Shown here piece by piece: positions 16,373-24,081 of a DNA stretch of 43,914 nucleotides. The first letter of the stretch is position 1. Each line of letters opens with the position of its first letter. The position numbers and the translations under genes were made by a program. Source of the DNA: Bacillota bacterium (GTDB lineage Bacteria > Bacillota > Clostridia > Acetivibrionales > DTU013). The notes below the pieces were generated by a model. That model worked only from the letters and a program-made list of their open reading frames with translations. It made no database searches and was not told where the DNA came from. The stretch lies in NCBI GenBank assembly GCA_023399355.1, contig JAEWQC010000083.1:1-43914 (forward strand), given 5' to 3'.

Positions 16373-17113
16373 ATGAAGATATTTTATTTTACGGCTACGG
16401 GAAATAGTCTATATTTGGCAAAAAGGTTCGGAGACGAGTGCTTCTCCATTCCCAGGGTAATGAAAGAGGAACGGTTTGAATTTTCCGATGAAAAGATCGG
16501 AATAGTTTTTCCTGTCTTTTATCTGGGTATTCCGAAAATAGTGGAAGAGTTTTTGGGTAGAGTTTCGCTTAAAAGCGATTATGTCTTTGCTGTGGCTACA
16601 TATGGTTCATTATGCGGCGCATTCGAGAAGAAGCTTTTGAAAATCGGAGAAAAAGCCGGGATTAAATTTTCCTACATTAACGCAGTCCTGATGATTGATA
16701 ATTATCTTCCCTATTTCAGTATAGATGTTCAGAAGGAAAAGGAAGCCTCAAAACATATCGAGGAGAATATCGCCAAAACGGTTAAAGAGGTCGAAGCAGG
16801 GGATCATCATATCTGCAGACATTCCCCCCTGTGGAATCTGCCCGGGCACTTGCTGGAATTTCATGATCGTGGCTTTGAACGGAAGTTCCTTGCAGGAAAT
16901 GAATGCACCGGATGCGGGATTTGCGAAAAAGTATGTCCGGTGGATAATGTGAAGCTTCAGGAAAAGCCCGTATTCAGCCATAACTGCCTGCATTGCCTGG
17001 CTTGTATCAGTCATTGCCCCGTGAAAGCCATCCGGCTTCCAGGTGAAAAAAGCGAGACCAGATTTATCAATCAACACATTTCCGTGAAGGAAATAATAGA
17101 TTCCAACAACTAA
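16373..17113 (+). CDS. EFR1-type flavodoxin/ferredoxin protein
   Basis: 246 residues. The N-terminal flavodoxin-like part has the FMN phosphate loop FTATGNS (residues 6-12) and PVFYLGIP. The C-terminal part binds two 4Fe-4S clusters through Cys178/181/184/188 (CTGCGICEKVCP) and Cys205/208/211/215 (CLHCLACISHCP). Such proteins carry electrons in anaerobes; the partner is unknown. The start is fixed by the family's usual beginning at this Met, yet no Shine-Dalgarno sequence precedes it. The gene appears monocistronic. Confidence 0.92.
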   Translation: MKIFYFTATGNSLYLAKRFGDECFSIPRVMKEERFEFSDEKIGIVFPVFYLGIPKIVEEFLGRVSLKSDYVFAVATYGSLCGAFEKKLLKIGEKAGIKFSYINAVLMIDNYLPYFSIDVQKEKEASKHIEENIAKTVKEVEAGDHHICRHSPLWNLPGHLLEFHDRGFERKFLAGNECTGCGICEKVCPVDNVKLQEKPVFSHNCLHCLACISHCPVKAIRLPGEKSETRFINQHISVKEIIDSNN

Positions 17114-17147
17114 GCAAGACGGGGCAAGACAGGGGACGGTTCCACCA

Positions 17148-17235
17148 CAAGACAAGGGACGGTTCTATGTCATGGTTCACTTTAAAGCTCTCAAGACAAG
17201 GGCCGGTTCTATGTCATAATCCACTTTCAAGCTCT
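17148..17235 (+). repeat. Two 44-bp direct repeats, REP/RAYT-like
   Basis: Units 17148-17191 and 17192-17235 are nearly identical and begin CAAGACAAGGGACGGTTC. A partial third copy lies at about 17125-17147. The GGGACGGTTC core resembles sequences I recall flanking IS200-like REP-associated transposase genes in Clostridia; no transposase is present. The rest of 17236-17424 shows nothing. Confidence 0.6.
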
Positions 17236-17424
17236 ACTAAATGGATACCCTGTAAAATGTACAGTTTTATGCTGACATATAGCATAAGATTCAAATCCCA
17301 GAGGAGTTAAGACAGACTTAAAAGTGATACTACTCTTAATTCAAAATTCAAAACATAATATGCCGGCGCTGCATTGTAGTGGCATATTAATCTTCGTCCA
17401 TACCGCTAATTTTTCATATCACAC

Positions 17425-17476
17425 TTGAAAATACAAGGAATACATTGTATAATGAAAATACAAGGAATAAGTTGTA
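17425..17476 (+). promoter_or_regulatory. Promoter with two operators ahead of the toxin-antitoxin pair
   Basis: TTGAAA (17425-17430), 17 bases, and a perfect TATAAT (17448-17453). Two copies of the dyad TACAA-N8-TTGTA lie at 17432-17449 and 17459-17476, 27 bases apart. The first sits between -35 and -10 and the second over the start site, as expected for autorepression by the antitoxin. Confidence 0.75.
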
Positions 17477-17510
17477 TAGAAACAACAGATAATAAAGAGA
17501 GAGGCACGTA

Positions 17511-17849
17511 ATGAAGATTCACTACTATGCGACAGAAGGTGGGAAGAATTTGATTTTCAAGTATCTCGATGAATTGCCGAACGACCAGAAAGCAGAAGGG
17601 TATGCGATTTTAAAGGATCTGGAAGTAAATGGGCCGGACGCACTTGATGGAATGGACACCCGGCAGCTTAAAGGAAAGCTGTGGGAGATCAAGTTCTACA
17701 GGCATAACAGAGTAATGTATGTAGTAACAGACAATGACAATATCTATATGCTGCATGCCTGCCAGAAGCAAAAGGGTAGGGCGGAAAAGTTTGAAATAGA
17801 AACTGCAAAGAAACGAGCAAGAGAAATCATTGATATCCAGAGAGCATAG
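17511..17849 (+). CDS. HigB/RelE-superfamily toxin (phage Gp49-like)
   Basis: 112 residues. Family marks are the KYLDELP start of the fold, the central DTRQLKGKLWEIKF, the basic YRHNRVMYVV strand and the C-terminal HACQKQKGRAEKFEI. Gp49/HigB-like toxins are ribosome-dependent mRNA endonucleases. The toxin precedes its antitoxin, the order usual for HigBA. It is preceded by a consensus promoter with twin operators. The antitoxin gene begins 43 bases after the toxin stop. Confidence 0.88.
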   Translation: MKIHYYATEGGKNLIFKYLDELPNDQKAEGYAILKDLEVNGPDALDGMDTRQLKGKLWEIKFYRHNRVMYVVTDNDNIYMLHACQKQKGRAEKFEIETAKKRAREIIDIQRA

Positions 17850-17892
17850 AGATATACAGAGAGACAGGTAGAGTTTGGAAGGAGAATTTAGA

Positions 17893-18231
17893 ATGGCATT
17901 CGTACAAGAAAGCGTATCAGAAAAAATAAAACAGATGAACCAGAACGACCCTGAGTTTAGAAGGGCATATTCCGCAGCAGAACAGGAGCGTCAAATTGTA
18001 TCACAAATCATTAAGGCCCGGAAGGAAACAGGACTTACACAGAAAGATTTTGCTTCAAGGCTAGGGCTTAAACAACAGGCTATTTCCACCTTTGAAAGAG
18101 TAGAGGAATCTCCTACTCTCAAAAAGCTGGTACAGTTTGCAACTGCACTTGATATGGAAATCCGGGTTGTAAAAAAGCGAAAAATTCCGGTCAGGGGATT
18201 AAGAGTGCACAGGGAAAGTACACTAAAATAA
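17893..18231 (+). CDS. HigA-like XRE-family antitoxin
   Basis: 112 residues from ATG 17893, which has GGAAGGAG just upstream; the in-frame ATG at 17875 lacks one. A helix-turn-helix of the Cro/C1 type lies at about residues 45-95 (ARKETGLTQKDFASRLGLKQ, then AISTFERVEESPTLKKLVQF). The C-terminal KKRKIPVRGLR is basic. It should neutralise the upstream toxin and bind the twin TACAA-N8-TTGTA operators. Confidence 0.88.
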   Translation: MAFVQESVSEKIKQMNQNDPEFRRAYSAAEQERQIVSQIIKARKETGLTQKDFASRLGLKQQAISTFERVEESPTLKKLVQFATALDMEIRVVKKRKIPVRGLRVHRESTLK

Positions 18232-18297
18232 GGCATAGTAAAATATGTAAAATAGTTTTATAATAACCTTATCAAATCAAATGAGAAGGACATATTC

Positions 18298-18479
18298 ATG
18301 AAAAATTGTGAAATGAAACTGAACGGCAATATACTGACAATTACGGTCGATATATCAAAAGAGTTTGGAGTATCATCACAGGTAATTATGAAAACGAAGA
18401 AGATGCTGCCAGAGATTACGATAAAAAAGCAATAGAATTGTATGGAAAATATACGAAACTCAATTTTCCCATTAATTAA
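18298..18479 (+). pseudogene. Chimeric remnant: head of a small protein joined to an AP2-domain tail
   Basis: An ATG at 18298 with AGAAGGA upstream opens MKNCEMKLNGNILTITVDIS, the start of a small protein family I recall in Bacillota, and continues to KEFG before losing similarity; the frame stops at 18435. From about 18372, in another frame, the DNA reads ENEEDAARDYDKKAIELYGK and ends KLNFPIN with TAA at 18477-18479. This is the typical end of an AP2 DNA-binding domain, as in AP2-containing HNH homing endonucleases. The catalytic part is absent. It looks like a deletion or insertion scar. Confidence 0.65.
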
Positions 18480-18644
18480 AATCAATGATGATGAATAAAT
18501 TTTGATAAGAATCTATAATTGGCCAACTCAGAAGAATAAAATTTCTGAATCATAGCCAATAAAGATTAATTTCCTCACTTATTCTGAATACAACAAATAT
18601 GCACTAACTATAGAAGTAAACCAGCGAAATTTGAGAATTTCCTA

Positions 18645-18708
18645 TTGCAGGTTCACTCTAAACGATGTAAAATTAATGCACATGTATGATGTAATACAAC
18701 ATACATGT
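18645..18708 (+). promoter_or_regulatory. Promoter and 29-bp palindromic operator of the GntR regulator gene
   Basis: TTGCAG (18645-18650), 17 bases, TAAAAT (18668-18673). Directly downstream, 18680-18708 is a 29-bp palindrome centred on 18694 (left arm ACATGTATGATGTA, right arm TACAACATACATGT, 13 of 14 matching). A related site lies at 19479-19507. It suggests autoregulation by the FadR-type protein. Confidence 0.7.
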
Positions 18709-18748
18709 GAGAAATCGTACAGCTTAGTTCATAATAGAAAGGATTCTT

Positions 18749-19468
18749 ATGAACATCAAACCAATCGTACAAAAAAGGGTAAGCGATGAAGTGCTTGATC
18801 AGATCAAAGAGCACATCATTTCGGGAGAATGGACACCAGGGTCGAAAATCCCCGGTGAGATGGAACTGACAGGGTTGTTCGGCGTTAGCAGAGTCTCCAT
18901 TCGTGAAGCTATCAACAGGCTTGTCGGAATGGGTGTATTATCGATCCGGAGGGGAGAGGGCACCTATGTTTCGGAGATACTTCCCAAGGATTATTTTAAC
19001 GCGTTGTTGCCTTTTTTGATGATAGGAAAGGCAAGTCTCAGGGAAATGCTTGAGTTTCGTGCGATGGTGGAGACGGAGAGTGCCAGACTGGCAGCGTTGC
19101 GGGCTACACAGGAGGATATTGGCCGGATGAAGGGTATCCTGGATAATATGCAGAAATGCCAGGGGGATTATAAAAGGTTTGCAGCAGAGGATTTGAATTT
19201 TCATACAGCGCTGGCTCTTGCGACACAAAACAGTGTGGTAGTGAAAGTCAACGCCATTGTCCATGATATGCTTCGCATGGCGATGGAGGAAATCGTCAGC
19301 CGGACCGGCTTCCGGGACGGCTTATACTATCACGGGAAAATTCTTGATGCAATCATCGCAAAGAATGAAACGGGGGCAGTTGAACTCATGAAGGAGCATA
19401 TCAGTGTGACCATACAAAAGGTTGGAGACCTTAAGGGGAATGATAATCCCGCAGATCAGATAAAATAG
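18749..19468 (+). CDS. FadR-subfamily GntR transcriptional regulator
   Basis: 239 residues. The N-terminal winged helix (about 8-78) has the GntR pattern GEMELTGLFGVSRVSIREAI and IRRGEGTYV. The C-terminal all-helical FCD ligand domain (about 95-225) has MLEFRAMVETESARLA, DLNFHTALA and YHGKILDAI, which carry the usual metal-binding Asp and His positions. Proteins of this type sense sugar acids or related metabolites. The gene lies directly upstream of the transketolase pair and reductase, and related palindromes precede both, so it probably controls itself and that operon. Confidence 0.92.
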   Translation: MNIKPIVQKRVSDEVLDQIKEHIISGEWTPGSKIPGEMELTGLFGVSRVSIREAINRLVGMGVLSIRRGEGTYVSEILPKDYFNALLPFLMIGKASLREMLEFRAMVETESARLAALRATQEDIGRMKGILDNMQKCQGDYKRFAAEDLNFHTALALATQNSVVVKVNAIVHDMLRMAMEEIVSRTGFRDGLYYHGKILDAIIAKNETGAVELMKEHISVTIQKVGDLKGNDNPADQIK

Positions 19469-19478
19469 GCATATCATT

Positions 19479-19507
19479 TTCTGTTGCATGTAATACATCA
19501 TACATTT
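19479..19507 (+). promoter_or_regulatory. Second GntR operator, ahead of the transketolase genes
   Basis: It is centred on 19493 with the same core TGTAATACA. The right arm TACATCATACATTT matches the palindrome at 18680-18708 well; the left arm is poorer. It lies 47 bases before the transketolase ATG. No separate consensus promoter is clear here. Confidence 0.55.
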
Positions 19508-19553
19508 TGATTATTCGTTTAAATGTAAATCTGGAATTGTCGGAGGAAATACT

Positions 19554-20372
19554 ATGGATGCTATTGTAAAGGATTTGGAAAGCAAGGCGAAGAAAATCCG
19601 GTTGAATATTGTAAAGATGGTCGGACCGGGAAAGGCGGGACATTTTGGAGGATCATGCTCAGTGGCAGATATCGCTACGGCACTGTACTTCAAGAAAATG
19701 CGCCATGACCCCAAAAACCCGAAATGGGAGGACAGGGACCGCTTGATTTTGAGCAAGGGCCATGCGGCAATTGTGCAGTATGCGGCGCTTGCCGCCTGCG
19801 GATATTTCCCGGAGGAGGAATTGAACGGACTGAAGCAGTTGGGCTCCATACTGCAGGGTCATCCGGACATGCTGAAAATCCCCGGGATTGAAGCAAATAC
19901 CGGTTCACTCGGGCAGGGACTGTCAATGTCCTGCGGAGTGGCAGCGGGAGCCAGGATCGATAAAAAGGATTACAAGGTATACTGCGTCATAGGCGACGGA
20001 GAGTTAGCCGAGGGACAGATCTGGGAGGCGGCAATGGCTGCATCCTTTTACAAACTGGACAATCTCAGAGGGATTCTCGACTGCAATAAGATTCAGGCTA
20101 CGGGAACGGTTGCAGAAAGGTTCAACACAAACCCTTACAGAGAAAAATGGGAAGCTTTCGGCTGGAAGGTTCTTGAAATAGACGGACATGACATGAAGCA
20201 GATACTGGATGCTTTTGAAGCTGCAGACAAGGTCAAGGGGCAGCCTGTGATGATCATTGCCCATACTGTCAAAGGCAAGGGGATAGATTTTGCAGAAAAT
20301 ACAGCGGCTTTTCACAATGGAGCCATGTCACAGGAACAGTTTGAACTGGCCTGTGAAAATTTATCTGAGTAA
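19554..20372 (+). CDS. Transketolase, N-terminal (TPP-binding) subunit
   Basis: 272 residues, the N-terminal half of a split transketolase. Seen: the TPP and metal motif beginning GDGELAEGQIWEAAMAASFY and ending in DCNKIQ, LSKGHAA, and the TGSLGQGLS loop. It moves two-carbon ketol units between sugar phosphates once paired with the C-terminal subunit encoded 56 bases downstream. GGAGGAAAT precedes the ATG. Behind a FadR-type regulator and ahead of a GarR-like reductase, it may serve a dedicated sugar pathway rather than central metabolism, similar to the apulose-phosphate transketolase AptAB; that is inference. Confidence 0.92.
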   Translation: MDAIVKDLESKAKKIRLNIVKMVGPGKAGHFGGSCSVADIATALYFKKMRHDPKNPKWEDRDRLILSKGHAAIVQYAALAACGYFPEEELNGLKQLGSILQGHPDMLKIPGIEANTGSLGQGLSMSCGVAAGARIDKKDYKVYCVIGDGELAEGQIWEAAMAASFYKLDNLRGILDCNKIQATGTVAERFNTNPYREKWEAFGWKVLEIDGHDMKQILDAFEAADKVKGQPVMIIAHTVKGKGIDFAENTAAFHNGAMSQEQFELACENLSE

Positions 20373-20428
20373 GAAGGGAGCAGCTTGAAAGAAATGAAAG
20401 ATTTTCGAAAACAGAAATGGAGACAAAT

Positions 20429-21364
20429 ATGAAAATGCAGAATCAAAGACAGGTTTATGGGAAGACACTGGTAGAGCTTGGAGGAGAAAACGAGAACATT
20501 GTCGTACTCGAAGCGGATCTCGGAAAATCTACGATGAGCTGTCTGTTTCAACAAGCGTACCCTGAACGATATTATGAAATGGGAATAGCGGAAGCAAACA
20601 TGGTTTCTTTCGCAGCCGGTTTGTCCCTTACAGGAAAGACGGCTTTTGTCAACTCCTTTGCAGTGTTTGCATCAGGCCGGCCTTATGATCAGATCCGCCA
20701 GGGAGTGTGCATAGGCAAACTGAATGTCAAGATTATGGGCTCCAGTTCGGGTTTGTCCGATTTTGGAGATGGTGCCACCCACCAGTCGGTTGAGGATATA
20801 GCACTGATGCGCGCAATTCCGAACATGACCGTACTGGTTCCGTGCGACGGAATAGAAACCGCTAAATTAGTAAAAGCGGCTGCACAGATGAATGGACCGG
20901 TTTATATACGCGTATGCAGGAATGACGTACCTGACATATTTCCGGAGGATGGCGATTTCACCATAGGAAAGCCATTTGTCATGAAAGAGGGGAACGAGGT
21001 TGTTGTATTTGCCATGGGAATCATGGTCTCAACAGCCCTGAAAGCGGCTGAGACATTGGAACAGGAAGGGATATCGGTAAAAGTGGTGAATGTCAGTACA
21101 CTCAAACCGATCGATGAAAATAGCTTCATTCAATTGGCAGAGGGCATGAAAGGCGTTGTAACAGCTGAAGAACATTCCTGCATAGGCGGGCTGGCAAGTG
21201 CAGTCACCTATGCCTTAAGAGGAAAGGGCATACCAACAGGGGTCGTTGCCATCCAGGATCTGTTCGGTCAATCGGCGCAGACTCCCGAGGAGTTGCTTGT
21301 ACATTATGGCTTGACGGAAAAGGATATTATCAGTCAAATCAAGACAGTTTTGAGTTCAAAGTGA
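20429..21364 (+). CDS. Transketolase, C-terminal subunit
   Basis: 311 residues from ATG 20429, favoured by GGAG six bases upstream; the in-frame ATG at 20417 overlaps that site. It carries the pyrimidine-binding domain (EADLGKSTM, the catalytic Glu region MGIAEANMVSFAAGLS, FAVFASGRPYDQIRQG) and the C-terminal domain (KVVNVSTLKPID, TAEEHSCIGGLASAV). It completes the enzyme encoded just upstream. Confidence 0.92.
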   Translation: MKMQNQRQVYGKTLVELGGENENIVVLEADLGKSTMSCLFQQAYPERYYEMGIAEANMVSFAAGLSLTGKTAFVNSFAVFASGRPYDQIRQGVCIGKLNVKIMGSSSGLSDFGDGATHQSVEDIALMRAIPNMTVLVPCDGIETAKLVKAAAQMNGPVYIRVCRNDVPDIFPEDGDFTIGKPFVMKEGNEVVVFAMGIMVSTALKAAETLEQEGISVKVVNVSTLKPIDENSFIQLAEGMKGVVTAEEHSCIGGLASAVTYALRGKGIPTGVVAIQDLFGQSAQTPEELLVHYGLTEKDIISQIKTVLSSK

Positions 21365-21514
21365 GGTAATTGCTACAGCAAATAAGCTGACCCAGGCTAT
21401 GACCGGATACTTGAAATATACAGTATCAGACGGCAGGTATGTAAAGCCAAGCTGTTAATATGCAAGGCATTACCGGAAATATGAAAATAACAATCAGGAA
21501 AAGAGGGATGCAAA

Positions 21515-22405
21515 ATGAATAAAAAAATAGGATTTATCGGACTTGGAATCATGGGAAAGCCAATGGCGAAGAATTTGTTGAAAGCCGGATATTCCCTTGT
21601 CGTATACGATGTGGTTGCCGATGCGGTGAAAGAATTGGCAGAGGCAGGCGCCCATACGGGGACTTCTCCGAAGGATGTGGCACAAAAGAGTGAAATCATT
21701 ATCACAATGCTTCCGAACTCCCCCCATGTAAAGGAAGTCGTGCTGGGCGTCAATGGAGTGCTTGACGGCGCAAAGCCCGGGACGATCCTTGTGGATATGA
21801 GTTCCATAGCTCCGCTTGTATCAAAGGAAGTTTATGAAAAAGCCAGGCAAAAGGGCGTCATCATGTTGGATGCACCTGTAAGCGGCGGTGAACCAAAGGC
21901 AGTCAACGGCACCCTGTCGATTATGGTGGGCGGACCTGAGGAAGCATTCAAGGAAGTTGAAAAGCTTTTGCTTTCCATGGGATCATCTGCTGTGCTGGTT
22001 GGAGAGACCGGCAGCGGAAATGTGACGAAACTGGCGAATCAGATCATTGTCGCGCTGAATATTGCAGCCATGTCGGAAGCCATGGTACTGGCAACCAAGG
22101 CAGGCGTCGACCCTGAAAAGGTCTTTCAGGCCATAAGAGGCGGACTTGCAGGAAGCACCGTACTGGATGCAAAAGCTCCCATGGTGCTGGCACGCAATTT
22201 CAATCCGGGCTTCCGTATCGAGCTGCACATCAAGGACCTTCAGAACGCTCTGGATACTGCACACGGGATCGGTGTGCCGATCCCGCTGACAAGCCAGGTG
22301 ATGGAGATCCTTCAGGCATTGAAGGTCGATGGAAAGGAAAAAGATGATCACAGCAGTATCGTACAATACTACGAGAAACTCGCACAAATTGAAGTGAAGT
22401 CATAG
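21515..22405 (+). CDS. 2-hydroxy-3-oxopropionate reductase-like (GarR family) dehydrogenase
   Basis: 296 residues of the beta-hydroxyacid dehydrogenase family. Seen: the NAD(P)-binding GFIGLGIMGKPMAKNLLKAG (residues 5-24), the substrate motif DAPVSGGEPKAVNGTLSIMV, and catalytic Lys in GNVTKLANQ. The family reduces tartronate semialdehyde to glycerate or oxidises 3-hydroxyisobutyrate; GarR is the closer match by motif. Its place behind transketolase and a FadR-type regulator fits sugar-acid metabolism. A hairpin follows at 22469-22503. Confidence 0.87.
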   Translation: MNKKIGFIGLGIMGKPMAKNLLKAGYSLVVYDVVADAVKELAEAGAHTGTSPKDVAQKSEIIITMLPNSPHVKEVVLGVNGVLDGAKPGTILVDMSSIAPLVSKEVYEKARQKGVIMLDAPVSGGEPKAVNGTLSIMVGGPEEAFKEVEKLLLSMGSSAVLVGETGSGNVTKLANQIIVALNIAAMSEAMVLATKAGVDPEKVFQAIRGGLAGSTVLDAKAPMVLARNFNPGFRIELHIKDLQNALDTAHGIGVPIPLTSQVMEILQALKVDGKEKDDHSSIVQYYEKLAQIEVKS

Positions 22406-22468
22406 AATCTCTGAAAGGTGGGTAAATTTGTTCAGCCTTGCTGAGTAATTTTATATAATGGATAAAGA

Positions 22469-22503
22469 GCTGCCTTAAAATTTTTAATTTTGAGGCAGCC
22501 CTT
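22469..22503 (+). terminator. Terminator after the reductase gene
   Basis: GCTGCCTTAAAAT (22469-22481) and ATTTTGAGGCAGC (22487-22499) form a 13-bp stem with a 5-base loop. CCTTT follows, a short T run. Confidence 0.65.
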
Positions 22504-22540
22504 TAAATTAGGTTTCGGATATAATAAGATAAAGGTAAAA

Positions 22541-22564
22541 GACCAAAAGACCAAAAGACCAAAA
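22541..22564 (+). repeat. Three tandem copies of GACCAAAA before the VOC gene
   Basis: The 8-base unit is repeated three times and runs into AAAGGAG, the ribosome binding site of the VOC-protein gene. Slippage here would change the leader just upstream of that site. Confidence 0.7.
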
Positions 22565-22577
22565 GGAGTATGAATAT

Positions 22578-22940
22578 ATGAAATTTTGCTGGTGCACGAT
22601 TACCGTCGAGAATATGGAGGAGTCGTTAAAATTCTATCAGGAAATTGTCGGACTTCCGATCAATAGAAGGTTTGCTGCCGGGCCGGCCATTGAGATTGCT
22701 TTTTTAGGGGATGGTGAAACAAGGATTGAATTGTACTGTGATGGGGGGAATAAGAAGTCTGATATCGGACAGGACATTTCTCTTGGATTCGAAGTGAATT
22801 CTGTTGAGGAAAAGTTGATATTCGTCAGGGATCATGGCGTAGAAATTGAAAGCGGGCCTGTCCAGCCGAATCCCCATGTAAAATTCTTCTTAGTGAAGGA
22901 TCCGAATGGTGTAAGGATTCAATTTGTACAGAATCTGTAA
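22578..22940 (+). CDS. VOC-family (glyoxalase-like) protein
   Basis: 120 residues with the two beta-alpha-beta-beta-beta modules of the vicinal oxygen chelate fold: MEESLKFYQEIVGLPI in the first, and the closing FFLVKDPNGVRIQFVQ in the second. The family includes glyoxalase I, dioxygenases and resistance proteins; the substrate cannot be told. It is a single gene between a terminator and a repeat-rich gap. Confidence 0.85.
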   Translation: MKFCWCTITVENMEESLKFYQEIVGLPINRRFAAGPAIEIAFLGDGETRIELYCDGGNKKSDIGQDISLGFEVNSVEEKLIFVRDHGVEIESGPVQPNPHVKFFLVKDPNGVRIQFVQNL

Positions 22941-22984
22941 TTCAATCTGAAACGTAATATTTAAAAGTCATTATGTTGAGGTCA

Positions 22985-23155
22985 TTATGTAACAGAATAT
23001 GTAACAGAATACCTAACAGAATACGTAAAAGAATGCGTAACAGAAAAGACTGCTGCATATTGCAGCAGACGAAAGCCTGCCGGTGTGTTCTTTTTCGGTG
23101 CGTGCGGCATGTTCGCGTTTTCGACGGTGAAATCCGCCCCTTTAGGCAAATTCAT
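22985..23155 (-). CDS. Doubtful small ORF running into a 12-bp repeat
   Basis: 56 codons from ATG at 23155 with AGGAAG eight bases upstream. It begins MNLPKGADFTVENANMPHAP and ends in a YSVT-type repeat made by the tandem repeat at 22987-23046. The first half reads like a real small protein, but I do not recognise it. The frame crosses a perfect hairpin (CTGCTGCA-TAT-TGCAGCAG, 23050-23068), which could equally be a terminator for the VOC gene. Confidence 0.25.
   Translation of the reverse strand: MNLPKGADFTVENANMPHAPKKNTPAGFRLLQYAAVFSVTHSFTYSVRYSVTYSVT
22987..23046 (+). repeat. Five tandem 12-bp units
   Basis: Units of the form ATGTAACAGAAT repeated five times with a few substitutions. An 8-bp-stem hairpin follows at 23050-23068. 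The rest of the 22941-23296 gap shows no firm gene. Confidence 0.85.
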
Positions 23156-23296
23156 ATCAATCGCTTCCTGAGAGGGGCATATGTTCCGGTGATTTTTAAA
23201 CAGTAAAAAGGAAATAAAGTGCACCGATAAATATTTATTGTAAAACAATAAATTAAGTGGTACAATGTTTCAATAATAAATAATTTGAGGTGAGCA

Positions 23297-23773
23297 ATGA
23301 AACGGGGAATTGTAACTTTCTTAAAGCTGGCTGTATCTGTCATAGGCATTGCAGTACTGGCTCTTTGCATACTGTGGGTGCCAACACTGGCGGACAGGGC
23401 CGTGAATATGTATCCCGAATTTGCATTTTTAAAATACCCTGTCCTTATTTTTATTTTTATTACAGCTATCCCATTCTATATTGCATTGTATTATACTTTA
23501 CGACTCCTGAACTATATAGAGAACAAATATGCCTTTTCCGATATGGCGGTTGCTTCACTCAAGCATATAAAGCATTATGCGATGACAGAAGTCATTTTAT
23601 ATATACTTGGACTTGCCGCCCTGAGCTGTATGAAGGCTTTACATCCCGGAATTGTTATCATGGGCGGTGTGATTGCCTTTGCTGCTTTGACCGTTTCTCT
23701 CTTTGCAGCACTACTGCAGGAACTATTGAGAAATGCCCTGGAAATAAAAGCTGAGAATGATTTGACGGTTTGA
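23297..23773 (+). CDS. DUF2975 membrane protein
   Basis: 158 residues with four hydrophobic segments (about 7-28, 46-70, 97-112, 117-142), matching DUF2975 in size and layout. The family is usually encoded directly before a small HTH protein, as here with 9 bases between stop and next start. Function is unknown; in other species the pair is thought to sense or regulate something at the membrane. GAGGTGAGCA precedes the ATG. Confidence 0.82.
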   Translation: MKRGIVTFLKLAVSVIGIAVLALCILWVPTLADRAVNMYPEFAFLKYPVLIFIFITAIPFYIALYYTLRLLNYIENKYAFSDMAVASLKHIKHYAMTEVILYILGLAALSCMKALHPGIVIMGGVIAFAALTVSLFAALLQELLRNALEIKAENDLTV

Positions 23774-23782
23774 GGTGATGGC

Positions 23783-23995
23783 ATGGCTATAATAATCAAC
23801 ATAGATGTAATGCTGGCAAAAAGAAAAATGAGTGTCACGGAGCTTTCCGAGAGGGTAGGTATAACCATGGCGAATCTTTCCATACTCAAAAATGGAAAAG
23901 CAAAAGCGATCCGGTTATCGACACTTGAAGCCATATGTGCAGCCTTGGATTGTCAGCCGGGAGATATTCTGGAATACAGCCCCGGAACGAAGTAA
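23783..23995 (+). CDS. Small XRE-type helix-turn-helix regulator (YozG-like)
   Basis: 70 residues, almost entirely a Cro/C1 helix-turn-helix: MLAKRKMSVTELSERVGITM, then NLSILKNGKAKAIRLSTLEA and ICAALDCQPGDILEY. This is the usual partner of DUF2975 proteins and probably represses its own operon. Confidence 0.9.
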   Translation: MAIIINIDVMLAKRKMSVTELSERVGITMANLSILKNGKAKAIRLSTLEAICAALDCQPGDILEYSPGTK

Positions 23996-24044
23996 ACGCC
24001 GACTGCCCGGTTTGTATGCTCTCACTGCCATGTTCAGGTAGTGG

Positions 24045-24073
24045 TTGACAATTATTTAGAAATTTGATACCAT
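24045..24073 (+). promoter_or_regulatory. Promoter of the first T-box transcript
   Basis: TTGACA (24045-24050), 17 bases, TACCAT (24068-24073), a few bases ahead of the T-box leader. Confidence 0.65.
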
Positions 24074-24081
24074 TACTTAAA

